A stretch of 33,964 bases of DNA from Parcubacteria group bacterium Licking1014_17 (GCA_007376485.1 VMGJ01000008.1:1-33964); one strand, 5' to 3'. Numbered from the stretch's first letter, positions 15,849-24,204 are shown. Translations and numbers: made by a program. Notes: generated by a model not told the origin, from the letters alone.

Positions 15849-17396
15849 ATGAAATACATACTTTACGCAAGAAAATCTACCGAGGAGGACGACAGACAAG
15901 TGCTTTCGATTGAAGCCCAGTTTGTTGAGTTAAAAGAATTTGCCGCCAAAGAAAAACTTGAAATTGTCGCTTCCTTTCAGGAAGCAAAAACTGCCAAAGA
16001 ACCTGGACGAATTAAATTCGCAGAAATGTTGTCGCTAATTGAAAGAGGAAAGGCGGACGGGATAATTTCTTGGCATCCGGATCGTCTCGCTCGCAACTCG
16101 GTAGACGGCGGAAAGATTATCTATTTTGTAGATCGCGGCCTGATTAAGTCCCTCAAATTTCCCACTTTTTGGTTTGAACCTACGCCGCAAGGTTTGTTTA
16201 TGTTGAATATCGCTTTTGGCCAATCAAAATATTTTGTGGACAATTTGCGAGAGAATGTGAAGCGCGGTTTGAGGCAGAAAATACGAAATGGTGTGTGGCC
16301 CGGTTGGGCTCCGGTGGGCTATCTTAATAACCCCAAGACACGCGGTATTGATGTTGATGGTGATAAAGCACCAAAAGTCCGCAAATTGTTTGAAATGTAT
16401 GCCACCGGAGCATACACCCTCCATTCTCTCGCAAATTGGTGCAAGGAACACGACTTATGCGGTAACCTCGGCAAAGAGATAGCGTTGAGTAATGTGCAAA
16501 GTATTCTACAAAATATTTTCTACATCGGATTCATGAAATATGGTGGGGAAATTCATGAGGGACAGCACGAGCCGTTAATTTCAAAGAAACTTTTTGATAA
16601 ATGCCAAGAAGTGATGGAAAAGCGTGGAAAATTCCATCATGTGAGAAAAAACAATTTTGCTTTTCTTGGCCTCTTGAAATGCGCTTCGTGCGGTTGTTCA
16701 ATTACCGCCGAGAAACAGAAAGGTCATCACTATTACCGATGCACTCGCAAAAAAGGACTTTGCCAAGAAAAGCATTATTTGAGAGAAGAAGCACTAACCG
16801 AGCAAATCAGAACATTTCTGAAAAAAGTTTCTTTATCGAGTCAAGACACCGAAAAAGTTTTGGCGGTGTTGGACAGCGAGCAGGATAAAGCGCGACAGGA
16901 CGCACAAGGGGAGGTTATTATTCTGAAAGAGCGGTTAGCACAGGATCAGGCAAAACTTCAAAAGCTGTTGGACATCTATCTCGCCGACGCTTTATCCACA
17001 GAAGAATACGCCGCCAAAAAACAGAGTTTATTGTCTCAAAAAGTTTCGTTATCTGAGAAAATTAACGATTTTGAAACAAAAGGGTTGTCTTGGCTCGAAC
17101 CGGCTCGTGAATTCGTAAAATCCTTAAATCAAGCCGCTAATCTGCTTTCCTCTCAAAACAAATCGGAAATGACAACATTTCTGAAAAACATCGGCTCGAA
17201 CCATATTTTGCGAAACCGCCAATTCGTTTTTGCCCCCAAAATTGAATACAAATTAGTCGCCGAGCGAAGCGAGGCGAACCAAAACTCCTTGACTTTTCCT
17301 TTCTGGTGCCCGGGGTCGGATTCGAACCGACACGCCTTACGGCACGAAGTCCTAAGCTTCGCGCGTCTGCCAGTTTCGCCACCCGGGCTTAATTAA
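15849..17396 (+). CDS. Large serine recombinase (site-specific recombinase)
   Basis: A 515-residue DNA recombinase. The catalytic resolvase domain (about 1-150) has YARKS with nucleophile Ser10 and WHPDRLARN with active-site Arg. A recombinase domain (about 170-270), a zinc ribbon with CASCG and a later Cys pair (about 278-310) and a coiled-coil region (about 335-430) follow. ATG 15849 is preferred over a TTG at 15801 that lies inside the inverted repeat. The reading frame has no stop of its own: it runs through the right inverted repeat and then through tRNA-Leu in antisense (tail with WCPGSDSNRHALR), stopping 8 bases beyond it. No cargo genes are present. Confidence 0.93.
   Translation: MKYILYARKSTEEDDRQVLSIEAQFVELKEFAAKEKLEIVASFQEAKTAKEPGRIKFAEMLSLIERGKADGIISWHPDRLARNSVDGGKIIYFVDRGLIKSLKFPTFWFEPTPQGLFMLNIAFGQSKYFVDNLRENVKRGLRQKIRNGVWPGWAPVGYLNNPKTRGIDVDGDKAPKVRKLFEMYATGAYTLHSLANWCKEHDLCGNLGKEIALSNVQSILQNIFYIGFMKYGGEIHEGQHEPLISKKLFDKCQEVMEKRGKFHHVRKNNFAFLGLLKCASCGCSITAEKQKGHHYYRCTRKKGLCQEKHYLREEALTEQIRTFLKKVSLSSQDTEKVLAVLDSEQDKARQDAQGEVIILKERLAQDQAKLQKLLDIYLADALSTEEYAAKKQSLLSQKVSLSEKINDFETKGLSWLEPAREFVKSLNQAANLLSSQNKSEMTTFLKNIGSNHILRNRQFVFAPKIEYKLVAERSEANQNSLTFPFWCPGSDSNRHALRHEVLSFARLPVSPPGLN
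17209..17309 (+). repeat. Right inverted repeat of the recombinase element
   Basis: The mate of the left repeat. 17209-17280 is the perfect 72-bp part and lies inside the recombinase coding sequence (residues of QFVFAPKIEYKLVAERSEAN). The next 23 bases are partly conserved, and TGGTGC (17304-17309) is the 3' end of tRNA-Leu. The junction with the tRNA 3' end marks this as the probable attachment-site side of the element. Confidence 0.85.
17304..17388 (-). tRNA. tRNA-Leu (anticodon UAG)
   Basis: 85 bases on the minus strand, class II with a long variable arm. Acceptor GCCCGGG / CCCGGGC, discriminator A and encoded CCA (17306-17304). The anticodon stem CGAAG/CTTCG closes the loop CTTAGGA with anticodon TAG. 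The T-arm is GTCGG-TTCGAAT-CCGAC. The whole gene is overlapped in antisense by the recombinase reading frame. Confidence 0.93.
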
Positions 17397-17397
17397 A

Positions 17398-17426
17398 ATC
17401 TTACTCACTTTCCGCAGGAAAAACAA
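17398..17426 (-). promoter_or_regulatory. Predicted promoter of tRNA-Leu
   Basis: On the minus strand TTGTTT (17426-17421) and TAAGAT (17403-17398) with a 17-bp spacer. The start would be about 3 bases before the tRNA 5' end. It shows that the tRNA can be transcribed independently of the pilin operon, which is terminated at 17463-17504. Confidence 0.5.
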
Positions 17427-17432
17427 CTTAAA

Positions 17433-17461
17433 GCGCTTGCCCGCCCCAGGCGGGCAAGCGC
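17433..17461. repeat. Perfect GC-rich palindrome
   Basis: A 13-bp perfect stem GCGCTTGCCCGCC (17433-17445) / GGCGGGCAAGCGC (17449-17461) with a 3-base loop. It is adjacent to the operon terminator. It has no U-tract and resembles the short GC-rich palindromes dispersed in many genomes. Function unknown. Confidence 0.8.
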
Positions 17462-17462
17462 A

Positions 17463-17504
17463 TCAAAAACCCGTTCCTTCAATAAACTTAGGACGGGTTT
17501 TTGA
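17463..17504 (-). terminator. Terminator of the pilin-like operon
   Basis: A 12-bp stem TCAAAAACCCGT (17463-17474) / ACGGGTTTTTGA (17493-17504), with an inner CC/GG pair, 37 bases after the stop of the last pilin-like gene. The T-rich arm is built into the stem, so it should work in both directions. Confidence 0.75.
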
Positions 17505-17541
17505 TTAGTAACTAAAGAAACAATTATTATATCCCCGGGAC

Positions 17542-17928
17542 CTATGCGCCACCTCCGCCACCTTCGAAGAACGAACCCGAAACAAGCGCGCTGATGGTTG
17601 AAAGTATGATACCGACGCCAAGCACAATCGCCGCGCCGATAAGACCGTTCCAAATTCTCGTCTTGGCTTTTTTCTCGGATTCAGGATTCCCGCCAGCCAT
17701 CATATAAGTAACACCACCCCAGACAATGAAAATAACGGCCACAATCACGCCGAATATAATTGCAAATTGCCCTACCCTACTGATATCAGTTCCTAACATA
17801 TCTAGAGTCCATCCGCCGGAACCTTCAACAGGGCTAGTTGGTGCTGTTAACGCCAACACGACTGCCGGAATGGCACACACGGCAAAAGCCGCAACAAGGG
17901 GAATCACTTTTCTTAATTTTTTTCCCAT
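17542..17928 (-). CDS. T4SS-pilin-like (VirB2/TrbC-type) membrane protein, most distal copy
   Basis: A 128-residue protein with an N-terminal signal or membrane segment (about 10-28), a short exported loop and two further helices (about 52-78 and 93-116). Between the last two is the CPR T4SS-pilin signature GGVTYMMAGGNPESEKKAK followed by a hydrophobic IGAAIVLGVGIIL. It ends in a Gly-rich tail (EGGGGGA). VirB2-type pilins form extracellular filaments in type IV secretion systems, but no VirB4, VirB6 or other secretion components lie in this window. It is separated from the other pilin genes by 148 bases with hairpins, so it may be made at a different level. Confidence 0.8.
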   Translation of the reverse strand: MGKKLRKVIPLVAAFAVCAIPAVVLALTAPTSPVEGSGGWTLDMLGTDISRVGQFAIIFGVIVAVIFIVWGGVTYMMAGGNPESEKKAKTRIWNGLIGAAIVLGVGIILSTISALVSGSFFEGGGGGA

Positions 17929-17945
17929 ATAATTTTCGTTGTTCC

Positions 17946-18039
17946 TTTCTGAACGCTTAGCGCGTCAGGAAGGACATTAAATGATAATTAAATAATTTAT
18001 TAATGAAGGCAGGTCTGGCCGATTATCGACATATCGGCC
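17946..18039. other. Two hairpins in the spacer before the last pilin-like gene
   Basis: One hairpin near 17943-17974 (CCTTTCTGA / TCAGGAAGG, one wobble) and one at 18017-18039 (GGCCGAT / ATCGGCC). Neither has a U-tract in the operon direction. They could stabilise or attenuate mRNA for the distal gene; this is inference. Confidence 0.4.
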
Positions 18040-18076
18040 GCGGCTTGCTTTTAAAAAAACTTTAGTTCCAAAAACT

Positions 18077-18448
18077 TCAACTCCCGGGCGGTTGGACCAT
18101 CAGCTTTACCGTTTCAATTATAGCAAGGACGCCGAAGATAACAACCGCGCCTATCAACAAGTATTTGAATCTCGTTTTTTCCTTGGCGTACTGGTTTGGG
18201 TCGCTGGCAGACCCTGACCACATAATCCGGACTCCCTGATATATTATGGCGATAACCAAAACCGTGCCGATAATCCCCAACAGCCAGCCTGCGAGCCGGT
18301 AGATAGCATCCCTGACCTGTTGATAGCTCAAATTATCAAACTCGCCCGCCGCTTTTACAATCAAGGGCGAAAGCAAAATAAACAGCAAAACAAGCGCGCC
18401 CGCGAATCCAATGATGGCTTTTCTATTTTTTTTGATAAAGGCAACCAT
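18077..18448 (-). CDS. T4SS-pilin-like membrane protein
   Basis: A 123-residue protein with a basic start (MVAFIKKNRK), a first membrane or signal helix (about 12-32), then GEFDNLSYQQVRDAI, a helix (about 52-72), a polar loop with SGSASDPNQYAKEKTRFK and a last helix (about 88-108). This is the same fold plan as its neighbours, without the strict GGNP motif. I start it at ATG 18448, one base after the upstream stop (TAA-A-ATG). An ATG at 18466 would overlap the upstream gene by 17 bases. Probable filament subunit or membrane partner; specific role unknown. Confidence 0.75.
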   Translation of the reverse strand: MVAFIKKNRKAIIGFAGALVLLFILLSPLIVKAAGEFDNLSYQQVRDAIYRLAGWLLGIIGTVLVIAIIYQGVRIMWSGSASDPNQYAKEKTRFKYLLIGAVVIFGVLAIIETVKLMVQPPGS

Positions 18449-18449
18449 T

Positions 18450-18806
18450 TTATTGCTGGGCTCCAAGGATGCTTTTAATCAAGCTCACGAACCCCTTACC
18501 GATAAAAACAATCGCGAGACCGATGATAGCGTACCACAGGGCTTTCTTCGCTTTCCCGACTTTTGTCGGGTCGCCGCTCGAAGTCAGAAACAAGATGCCG
18601 GCGTAAATGATTATTATCACTGCGATCGGGATGGCGATGTCGTAAATGGCGGCACCGATTTTGTCTATTAAACTCTGAATGGTGGCTCCCTTAAGAGGAT
18701 CATTTATATCCGCGTAAGCGGTTGGAGCAATCCTAAATAATAAAGTCCTTAAAACAAAGAGCGCGGGTACGTATCTTCCAATTTTTTTGATTATTTTATT
18801 ATTCAT
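18450..18806 (-). CDS. T4SS-pilin-like membrane protein
   Basis: A 118-residue protein. A basic N-terminus and signal segment end near AYADINDPL (about residues 30-38). A helix (about 53-74, IAIPIAVIIIIYAGILFL), the loop SSGDPTKVGKAKKAL typical of this family and a final helix (about 90-110) follow. The loop 'SGDP.KV.KAKKAL' is a strong match to the CPR T4SS-pilin pattern. It lies 36 bases after the M15-like fusion gene and just before the next pilin-like gene. Three such proteins in a row plus the fusion suggest subunits of one envelope structure. Confidence 0.82.
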   Translation of the reverse strand: MNNKIIKKIGRYVPALFVLRTLLFRIAPTAYADINDPLKGATIQSLIDKIGAAIYDIAIPIAVIIIIYAGILFLTSSGDPTKVGKAKKALWYAIIGLAIVFIGKGFVSLIKSILGAQQ

Positions 18807-18842
18807 AAAAATTTTTTAACAAAATATTATTGCTACCCAGCG

Positions 18843-19748
18843 TTATCCACCCCTAATATCCACGTCCCAGTGAGGAGGAGCGCTTTCAAGCACCCAAACC
18901 GCGCCGGTGGTATTATTTTTGTATTTTGGACCGCCGTGAGCCCCGCCTCTTTCGCCGATGTAGGTGTAATTCCCGGACGTTTCAATGTAATTATCCACTC
19001 CCGTGTTTGAACTCACATCCACTTTATATCCGTAATGATGGCCATCGCTGTGCCCCGCCTCGGTCCCACCGGTAACGGTAACGGTGCAACTCGGACATCC
19101 TTCTTTAACATCAATCACCTCCGCCAGGGTTTGATCTTTTATTCCGGTTAAGCTGGTGCAACCGGTAGTTTGCCCCTCGGCGCATTCGTTCGGATGATTA
19201 ATTCCCACTCCGGCTTGTGCCAGATTATTTCTGGCATTCACTCCGGACACTCCGCCGATGTTTCTATCCGTGGGCGGCGCTATAGGCATAACCCCGCTTG
19301 AAGATCCGCCGCTGGCGGCTGATGTCCCCGCCGAATAACTGCATTCAATTTTAAACCAGCTGCCTGAAACATTGCTGTCCACCGTCAAAGTTTGCAAAAT
19401 AAAATTGGTTATCATGAACGAGCAGTAGATAATAATGACGCCATAGATGGTATCCCAGAAAAGACTTTTAGCCCTGTTTAGATAGCCGGGGTTGGCACCG
19501 CTCAATAAATAGAAAAAGCCGGCGGCAAGAAACAGGAGTCCCGCCACAGACGGAACAATTATGCTGACGACATAATCTATTATGTCCGAACCCATCTGCA
19601 AAAGATTGCACATGCCGCAGAGCGGCTCGCCGCTTCCGCCGCAGGGCACGAGTCCAGCGGCATTGACCGAAGGAATCGTCAGAACAAACGAAAAAATGAC
19701 TATCACTGCCGGCAGAATTATATTTTTAAATCTCGCTCTGCTCATCAT
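18843..19748 (-). CDS. Pilin-like membrane region fused to an M15-like peptidase domain
   Basis: A 301-residue protein. Residues 1-30 are a signal segment. A Cys-rich piece (CGGSGEPLCGMCNLLQ) and two helices (about 58-83 and 98-120), with SGANPGYLNRAKSLF between them, match the pilin-like plan. After a Gly/Ser linker (about 140-165) comes a domain with GGTEAGHSDGHHYGYKVDVS (227-246) and PPHWDVDI (291-298). The H..xxGxxxD...HxD spacing resembles M15/hedgehog-type zinc peptidases that cut peptidoglycan stem peptides. Probable ligands are His237 or His238, Asp244 and His293. Its ATG overlaps the solute-binding protein stop (ATGA). A wall hydrolase attached to a pilin-type anchor is inference. 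Confidence 0.75.
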   Translation of the reverse strand: MMSRARFKNIILPAVIVIFSFVLTIPSVNAAGLVPCGGSGEPLCGMCNLLQMGSDIIDYVVSIIVPSVAGLLFLAAGFFYLLSGANPGYLNRAKSLFWDTIYGVIIIYCSFMITNFILQTLTVDSNVSGSWFKIECSYSAGTSAASGGSSSGVMPIAPPTDRNIGGVSGVNARNNLAQAGVGINHPNECAEGQTTGCTSLTGIKDQTLAEVIDVKEGCPSCTVTVTGGTEAGHSDGHHYGYKVDVSSNTGVDNYIETSGNYTYIGERGGAHGGPKYKNNTTGAVWVLESAPPHWDVDIRGG

Positions 19749-21070
19749 CTTATTTTAGCAAATAATACGTTAACCTTGCTTTGGGCGGTTTGAATTGCCT
19801 CTCTGGGCGTGGCTTTGCCGTAATTGACGTCATTAATTGCCTGGGCGAATATCGTCTCCACGGCTTTGCTGTCCGGCTGGTACCAAGACCTCGCGGTCAG
19901 CGACTGGTTGGCGAAAACTCCCAAGTCGGGGTCGCTCTGCTGTAATTCTAACAAATCGCGGCGGGCGGAGGGACGTCCGGTTGCTTTCAAATAAAATTTG
20001 GCTCCTTGATTCGAAGTCAGATAAGTGAGGAAGCGCCAGGCTTCGTAAGAATACTGCGACTGTTTGGAAACCGTTGCCGCCCAGTAATTGGCATAGCTCA
20101 CGTTTATGGAAGCCCCTGCTGGCTGGGGAGCCGGCGCCACCCCAAAATTAAGCCGCCCGGATTTGCCTCTTAATATGCTTATGTTGTGGGAGTAGTTGAA
20201 CATCATCGCCGCGTTGCCCTCGGCAAAAGCGTCAATTGAATAATGCTGCGACTCATTCCAGGTGTACCGCTCGCCTTTTATCGGCTGGGCAAAATCCGTG
20301 TAGTATTGCAAACTTTTTTCGCCGACGCTAACGCCTTCAACCTGGTCGGCGAAAGTCGCCGTCTTGGCTTCATCATCGGTCATAATCGTTCCATGCTGAA
20401 TCATTATCATTGAAAGAATGTCGGTGGAGCGGTTGATATTTTGAGCCGTGCCAATAGCCGCTCCCGAACGGATAATATTTCCGCGTTCGTCTTTCAGGGT
20501 CAATCTTTCAACATCAGTATTAAAATCATCCCACGTTCTCGGCGGGTTGGCTATGCCGGCGGTGTTAAACATATCTTTATTATAAAAAAGAGCCAGATTG
20601 TCGGTGTAGAGCGGCAGCCCGTAAATTTCCTGATTAAATGTCAGGTCTTTATCGGTAACATCCACGAACTGCTCCTGAAATTGCTTATAAGTAAATAGCG
20701 GTTTTTTCTCGCCTTTCGCCGCGGTTTGAGGCAACTGCAATATTTTATCCCAGTGTTTCAAAAGCCAGGTGTTGTGCATCATCCAAATATCCGGTCCGCT
20801 GTTTGCCGCGAAAGCCTGGATTAAAGAGTCCTCGTATTCGTTCGGGAGAAGCTGCCTGTATTCTATGTGGATGTTCGGATAAGTTTTTTCATACGCGCTT
20901 ATGGCGTCCCTGAAAGCGACCGACGAATCGTATGTTCCCCAAAAGGACAAGCTGATGCTCTGGGGGATTTTCCCGCCGCTGCCTATACCCCTCAACACCA
21001 AGAAAAGCGCGAGAACCAAAACCACCAACCCCGCCGGCACCCCGATTATTATCATTTTCTTGTTCTCCAT
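19745..21070 (-). CDS. Orphan extracellular solute-binding protein (family 1, sugar-type)
   Basis: A 441-residue periplasmic-binding-fold protein of the maltose/sugar type. It is held by an N-terminal membrane helix (about 6-27) rather than a lipobox cysteine. Family features: SLSFWGTYDSSVAFRDAISA at the start of the domain, YEKTYPNIHIEYRQ, GPDIWMMHN, YGLPLYTDNLALFYNKDMF, FAEGNAAMMFNYS and AWRFLTYLTSNQGAKFY. No ABC permease or ATPase gene is nearby. The gene sits between a methyltransferase (its start directly follows that stop) and the pilin-like genes (4-base overlap), so it may capture a ligand for the envelope structure. The ligand is unknown. Confidence 0.88.
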   Translation of the reverse strand: MENKKMIIIGVPAGLVVLVLALFLVLRGIGSGGKIPQSISLSFWGTYDSSVAFRDAISAYEKTYPNIHIEYRQLLPNEYEDSLIQAFAANSGPDIWMMHNTWLLKHWDKILQLPQTAAKGEKKPLFTYKQFQEQFVDVTDKDLTFNQEIYGLPLYTDNLALFYNKDMFNTAGIANPPRTWDDFNTDVERLTLKDERGNIIRSGAAIGTAQNINRSTDILSMIMIQHGTIMTDDEAKTATFADQVEGVSVGEKSLQYYTDFAQPIKGERYTWNESQHYSIDAFAEGNAAMMFNYSHNISILRGKSGRLNFGVAPAPQPAGASINVSYANYWAATVSKQSQYSYEAWRFLTYLTSNQGAKFYLKATGRPSARRDLLELQQSDPDLGVFANQSLTARSWYQPDSKAVETIFAQAINDVNYGKATPREAIQTAQSKVNVLFAKIR

Positions 21071-21622
21071 TTACGGCTTCTTAAAAATTAAACCAAAATG
21101 ATGGCTTCCCGTGTCAAACGCTCTGTCAAACATAAAGCTGATGCCCTCGGCGATATTTTTTATTGTCTCTTCGTCTTCGGCATACAGCTCGCTGGATGAT
21201 CCCGGTCCCGCCGTTCCCTTGCGCCAGTCAACAATAACCAATGACCCGCCGGGTTTTAATATCCGGTACGCCTCCTTCAGCATGTCTTCTTTATTGGGAG
21301 TCATAAAAAGAGTATTGACGATGGTTACCATATCCTGGGAATTATCGGTTGCTCCCGAACCGCCTTTAACTTCCAAATTCCCCCTGTGGGTTTTTACGTT
21401 CTTCAGCCCTTCGGCTTTGGCTCTTGAGGCAACCGATTCCAAGGCGGCGTCAAGCACGTCTATCGCCGTGACTGTGCCGGATTCGCCCACGGCTTTAGCC
21501 AAAAAAACCACAAGATGGCCGGTGCCCGAACCGAAATCGGCAATTTTCATGCCCTCCGCGACACTGACCTGGCTGACAATATTTTCGGGGCTAACAAAAC
21601 CGCTGGGATTCAAAGCGCTCAT
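21071..21622 (-). CDS. Class I SAM-dependent methyltransferase
   Basis: A 183-residue Rossmann-fold methyltransferase. Motif I is ADFGSGTGHLVVFLAK (about residues 29-44), the acidic motif II residue is in TVTAIDVLD, motif IV is near QDMVTIVNTLF and motif VI is YRILKPGGSLVIVDWRK. This pattern is that of the UbiE/Methyltransf_11 group. The substrate is not readable from sequence. It is the first gene of the pilin-like operon; its stop abuts the ATG of the solute-binding protein, indicating co-translation. Confidence 0.88.
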   Translation of the reverse strand: MSALNPSGFVSPENIVSQVSVAEGMKIADFGSGTGHLVVFLAKAVGESGTVTAIDVLDAALESVASRAKAEGLKNVKTHRGNLEVKGGSGATDNSQDMVTIVNTLFMTPNKEDMLKEAYRILKPGGSLVIVDWRKGTAGPGSSSELYAEDEETIKNIAEGISFMFDRAFDTGSHHFGLIFKKP

Positions 21623-21650
21623 AAATATAAGATATACCTAACCTTTGATT

Positions 21651-21679
21651 ATTATAACACGCGCAAGCGCGGCAAAAAA
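21651..21679 (-). promoter_or_regulatory. Predicted promoter of the methyltransferase-pilin operon
   Basis: On the minus strand a consensus TATAAT (21656-21651) with only a weak TTTTTG/TTTTTT -35 region near 21673-21679. The leader to ATG 21622 would be about 22 bases and has no Shine-Dalgarno site. Confidence 0.5.
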
Positions 21680-21746
21680 CGAAAATGTTTATAACATTAG
21701 CGGAACCCGCTTAATGTTTAGCGAAGCCGGATTGTTATTTTTGAGT

Positions 21747-24188
21747 TTAGAACAAAACCACGGATGCCAGCGCGTCGGCAGTATCCATTTTCATGATTCT
21801 GACGCCCTGCGTGGCTCTTTGAAGTATCGAGATGGTTTTGAGTTCCGTCCTGATAACCTGTCCTTTCCTTGAAACGGCTATTATTTCTTCGTTTTCCGGG
21901 CTGGTAACATGAGCCGAAACGATATTGCCGGTTTTGGCGGTAATTTTCGCGGTCAGAACGCCCTTGCCGCCGCGCTTCTGGACTTTGTATGAGCCGATTT
22001 GGGTGCGCTTGCCATAGCCCTTCTCCATAACCACAAGCAACTTCAGGTCTTTAACGTCGCTTCCGGATCTAATGACGTCGGCGCCGATAACCAGCGCGTC
22101 CTTGTCCAGCCGTATGCCGATGACGCCGGCGGCGTTCCTACCCATGGCTCTAACGTCTCTTTCCTTGAAGCGGACAGCCATACCGTCGGATGTAACCAAA
22201 ATAATTTCGTCGGAGCCGCTTGTGGCACCCACCCACTTCAGCTGGTCGCCGGATTTCAGCTTGATGGCAATCATGCCGCTTTTTCTTATCTGCCCGAATT
22301 CATCCGTCGCGACTTTTTTAATTACGCCTTTGGCGGTCACCATTAGTAAATATTTCTTTTCCTTGTCATTTTTCGAAATCGGAATAATCGCCGTAATTTT
22401 GTCTTCGGCGCCGACCTGCAGGAAATTGACGATTGACCTCCCTTTTGACTGCCTCGTGGATTCCGGTATCTCATAGCCCTTTGTCTGAAAAACTTTGCCG
22501 GAGTTGGTGAAAAACATTATGTCGTCGTGGGTGTTGGCGACAAAAAAGTGGCTGACGATGTCTTCGTCTTTTGTAGCAATGCCCATCAGCCCTTTGCCGC
22601 CCCGTTTCTGGGCTTTCAGGGAATTCGGCGGCATCCGCTTGAGGTAGCCTCCTTGGGTCATCATGAAGAGCGAATCCGCTTCCGGAATCAATTCTTCTTC
22701 TCCGATTTCTCTTAGCGCCGACTTCACAATCCTGGTTTTTCTCTCATCGGCGAATTTTTCCTTGACTTCCGCGAACTCTTTTTTGATGACGATGAGCATT
22801 TTCTTCTTGCTTGCCAGAAGGTCTTCAAGATACGCAATGAGCCCCTTTTTTTCTTTCAGTTCGTCTTCGATTTTCTTGCGCTCAAGCCCGGCGAGGGTCT
22901 GCAGGCGCATTTCCAGAATAGCCGTCGTCTGGGCATCGCTGAAAGAGAATTTTTTCTTTAGATTGACAAAAGCGTCTTCCTTTGAAGCGGAACTTTTTAT
23001 CAGCTTGATAATTTCGTCAATGTGATCGAGCGCTTTTTTGATGCCCTCCAGAATGTGCGCTCTTTCTTTGGCTTTGCGGAGGTCAAACTCGCTCCGGCGG
23101 CGGACGACTTCCTGCCGGTGTTCGATGAATTTGTGGAGCAGCTCTTTGAGATTCAAAATCTGGGGCTGAATCCCGTCCACGAGCGCCAGCGTGTTAACAT
23201 GAAAAGATTTTTGCAGTTCGGTGTATGAAAATAGTTGGTTGAGGACTTTGCGGGGAAAGGCGTCCTGCTTTAAATCTATCGCTATGCGCATTCCATCCCT
23301 GTCCGATTCGTCTCGGACATCCCTGATGCCTTCGATTTTTTTGTCCTTCACCAGATCGGCGATTTTCATTATCAGTTCCGCCTTGTTAACCTGAAACGGA
23401 ATTTCGGTAATGATTATCTGGAAGCCCCGCTTTTCGGATTCCACGATGTCGGCTTTCGCCCTCATGATTATGGGTCCCCTGCCCGTGGAATAGGCGTTCC
23501 GGATGTCGTTTTCGTTGTAAATAATACCGCCAGTCGGAAAATCCGGGCCCTTAATAAACTGCATAAGGTCATCAACGCCCGCGTCGGGATTGTCGGCAAG
23601 ATAAACCGCTCCGTCTATGACCTCGGCAAGATTGTGGGGCGGAATGCTGGTTGCCATACCCACAGCAATACCCATAATACCATTAATCAAAAGGTTGGGG
23701 ATTATCGTCGGCAAAACCACCGGCTCCTGCACTCTGCCGTCAAAATTATCCTTAAAATTTACGGTTTCTTTTTCAATATCAGCCAGCAGCGATTCCGCAA
23801 TCGGCGCCAGTTTTGCCTCCGTGTACCGGTAAGCCGCCGCCGAATCACCGTCAATAGAACCAAAGTTCCCCTGCCCTTTGACGAGCGGGTATCTCAAGGA
23901 GAAATCCTGCGCCAAACGAACCATAGCGTCATAAACCGCGATGTCGCCGTGCGGATGGTAAAGCGCCAGCACTTCTCCGACTACCGCCGCCGATTTTCTG
24001 AATTTCGCCTGCGGAGAAAGCCCCATTTTATACATGGCGTAAAGAATCCTCCTGTGTACCGGCTTCAACCCGTCGCGGACATCGGGCAGGGCGCGCGAAA
24101 CGATTACGCTCATCGCGTAATCCAGATATGACTCCTGCATTTCCTGAACAATCTCCCTTGGTTTTATTAAACCTTTTAATTCGCTCAT
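21747..24188 (-). CDS. gyrA: DNA gyrase subunit A
   Basis: GyrA cuts and rejoins DNA in the A2B2 gyrase that adds negative supercoils. It has 813 residues. Seen: catalytic Tyr122 in [30 protein letters not shown], the quinolone-pocket segment [17 protein letters not shown], the coiled-coil region (about 360-480) and a beta-pinwheel C-domain with a GyrA box QKRGGKG and a second QKRGGKG near the end. Numbering equals E. coli in the N-domain. Position 83 is Ile instead of Ser, and the usual GK before YHPHGD is replaced by AL. It is the last gene of the MBL-membrane protein-gyrA group. Confidence 0.96.
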   Translation of the reverse strand: MSELKGLIKPREIVQEMQESYLDYAMSVIVSRALPDVRDGLKPVHRRILYAMYKMGLSPQAKFRKSAAVVGEVLALYHPHGDIAVYDAMVRLAQDFSLRYPLVKGQGNFGSIDGDSAAAYRYTEAKLAPIAESLLADIEKETVNFKDNFDGRVQEPVVLPTIIPNLLINGIMGIAVGMATSIPPHNLAEVIDGAVYLADNPDAGVDDLMQFIKGPDFPTGGIIYNENDIRNAYSTGRGPIIMRAKADIVESEKRGFQIIITEIPFQVNKAELIMKIADLVKDKKIEGIRDVRDESDRDGMRIAIDLKQDAFPRKVLNQLFSYTELQKSFHVNTLALVDGIQPQILNLKELLHKFIEHRQEVVRRRSEFDLRKAKERAHILEGIKKALDHIDEIIKLIKSSASKEDAFVNLKKKFSFSDAQTTAILEMRLQTLAGLERKKIEDELKEKKGLIAYLEDLLASKKKMLIVIKKEFAEVKEKFADERKTRIVKSALREIGEEELIPEADSLFMMTQGGYLKRMPPNSLKAQKRGGKGLMGIATKDEDIVSHFFVANTHDDIMFFTNSGKVFQTKGYEIPESTRQSKGRSIVNFLQVGAEDKITAIIPISKNDKEKKYLLMVTAKGVIKKVATDEFGQIRKSGMIAIKLKSGDQLKWVGATSGSDEIILVTSDGMAVRFKERDVRAMGRNAAGVIGIRLDKDALVIGADVIRSGSDVKDLKLLVVMEKGYGKRTQIGSYKVQKRGGKGVLTAKITAKTGNIVSAHVTSPENEEIIAVSRKGQVIRTELKTISILQRATQGVRIMKMDTADALASVVLF

Positions 24189-24204
24189 ATAAATAGGCAG
24201 GGGC

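Noticed and set aside
17542-19748. A complete type IV secretion system
   Set aside because: Only pilin-like subunits are seen; there is no VirB4/VirD4 ATPase, VirB6 or relaxase in the window.
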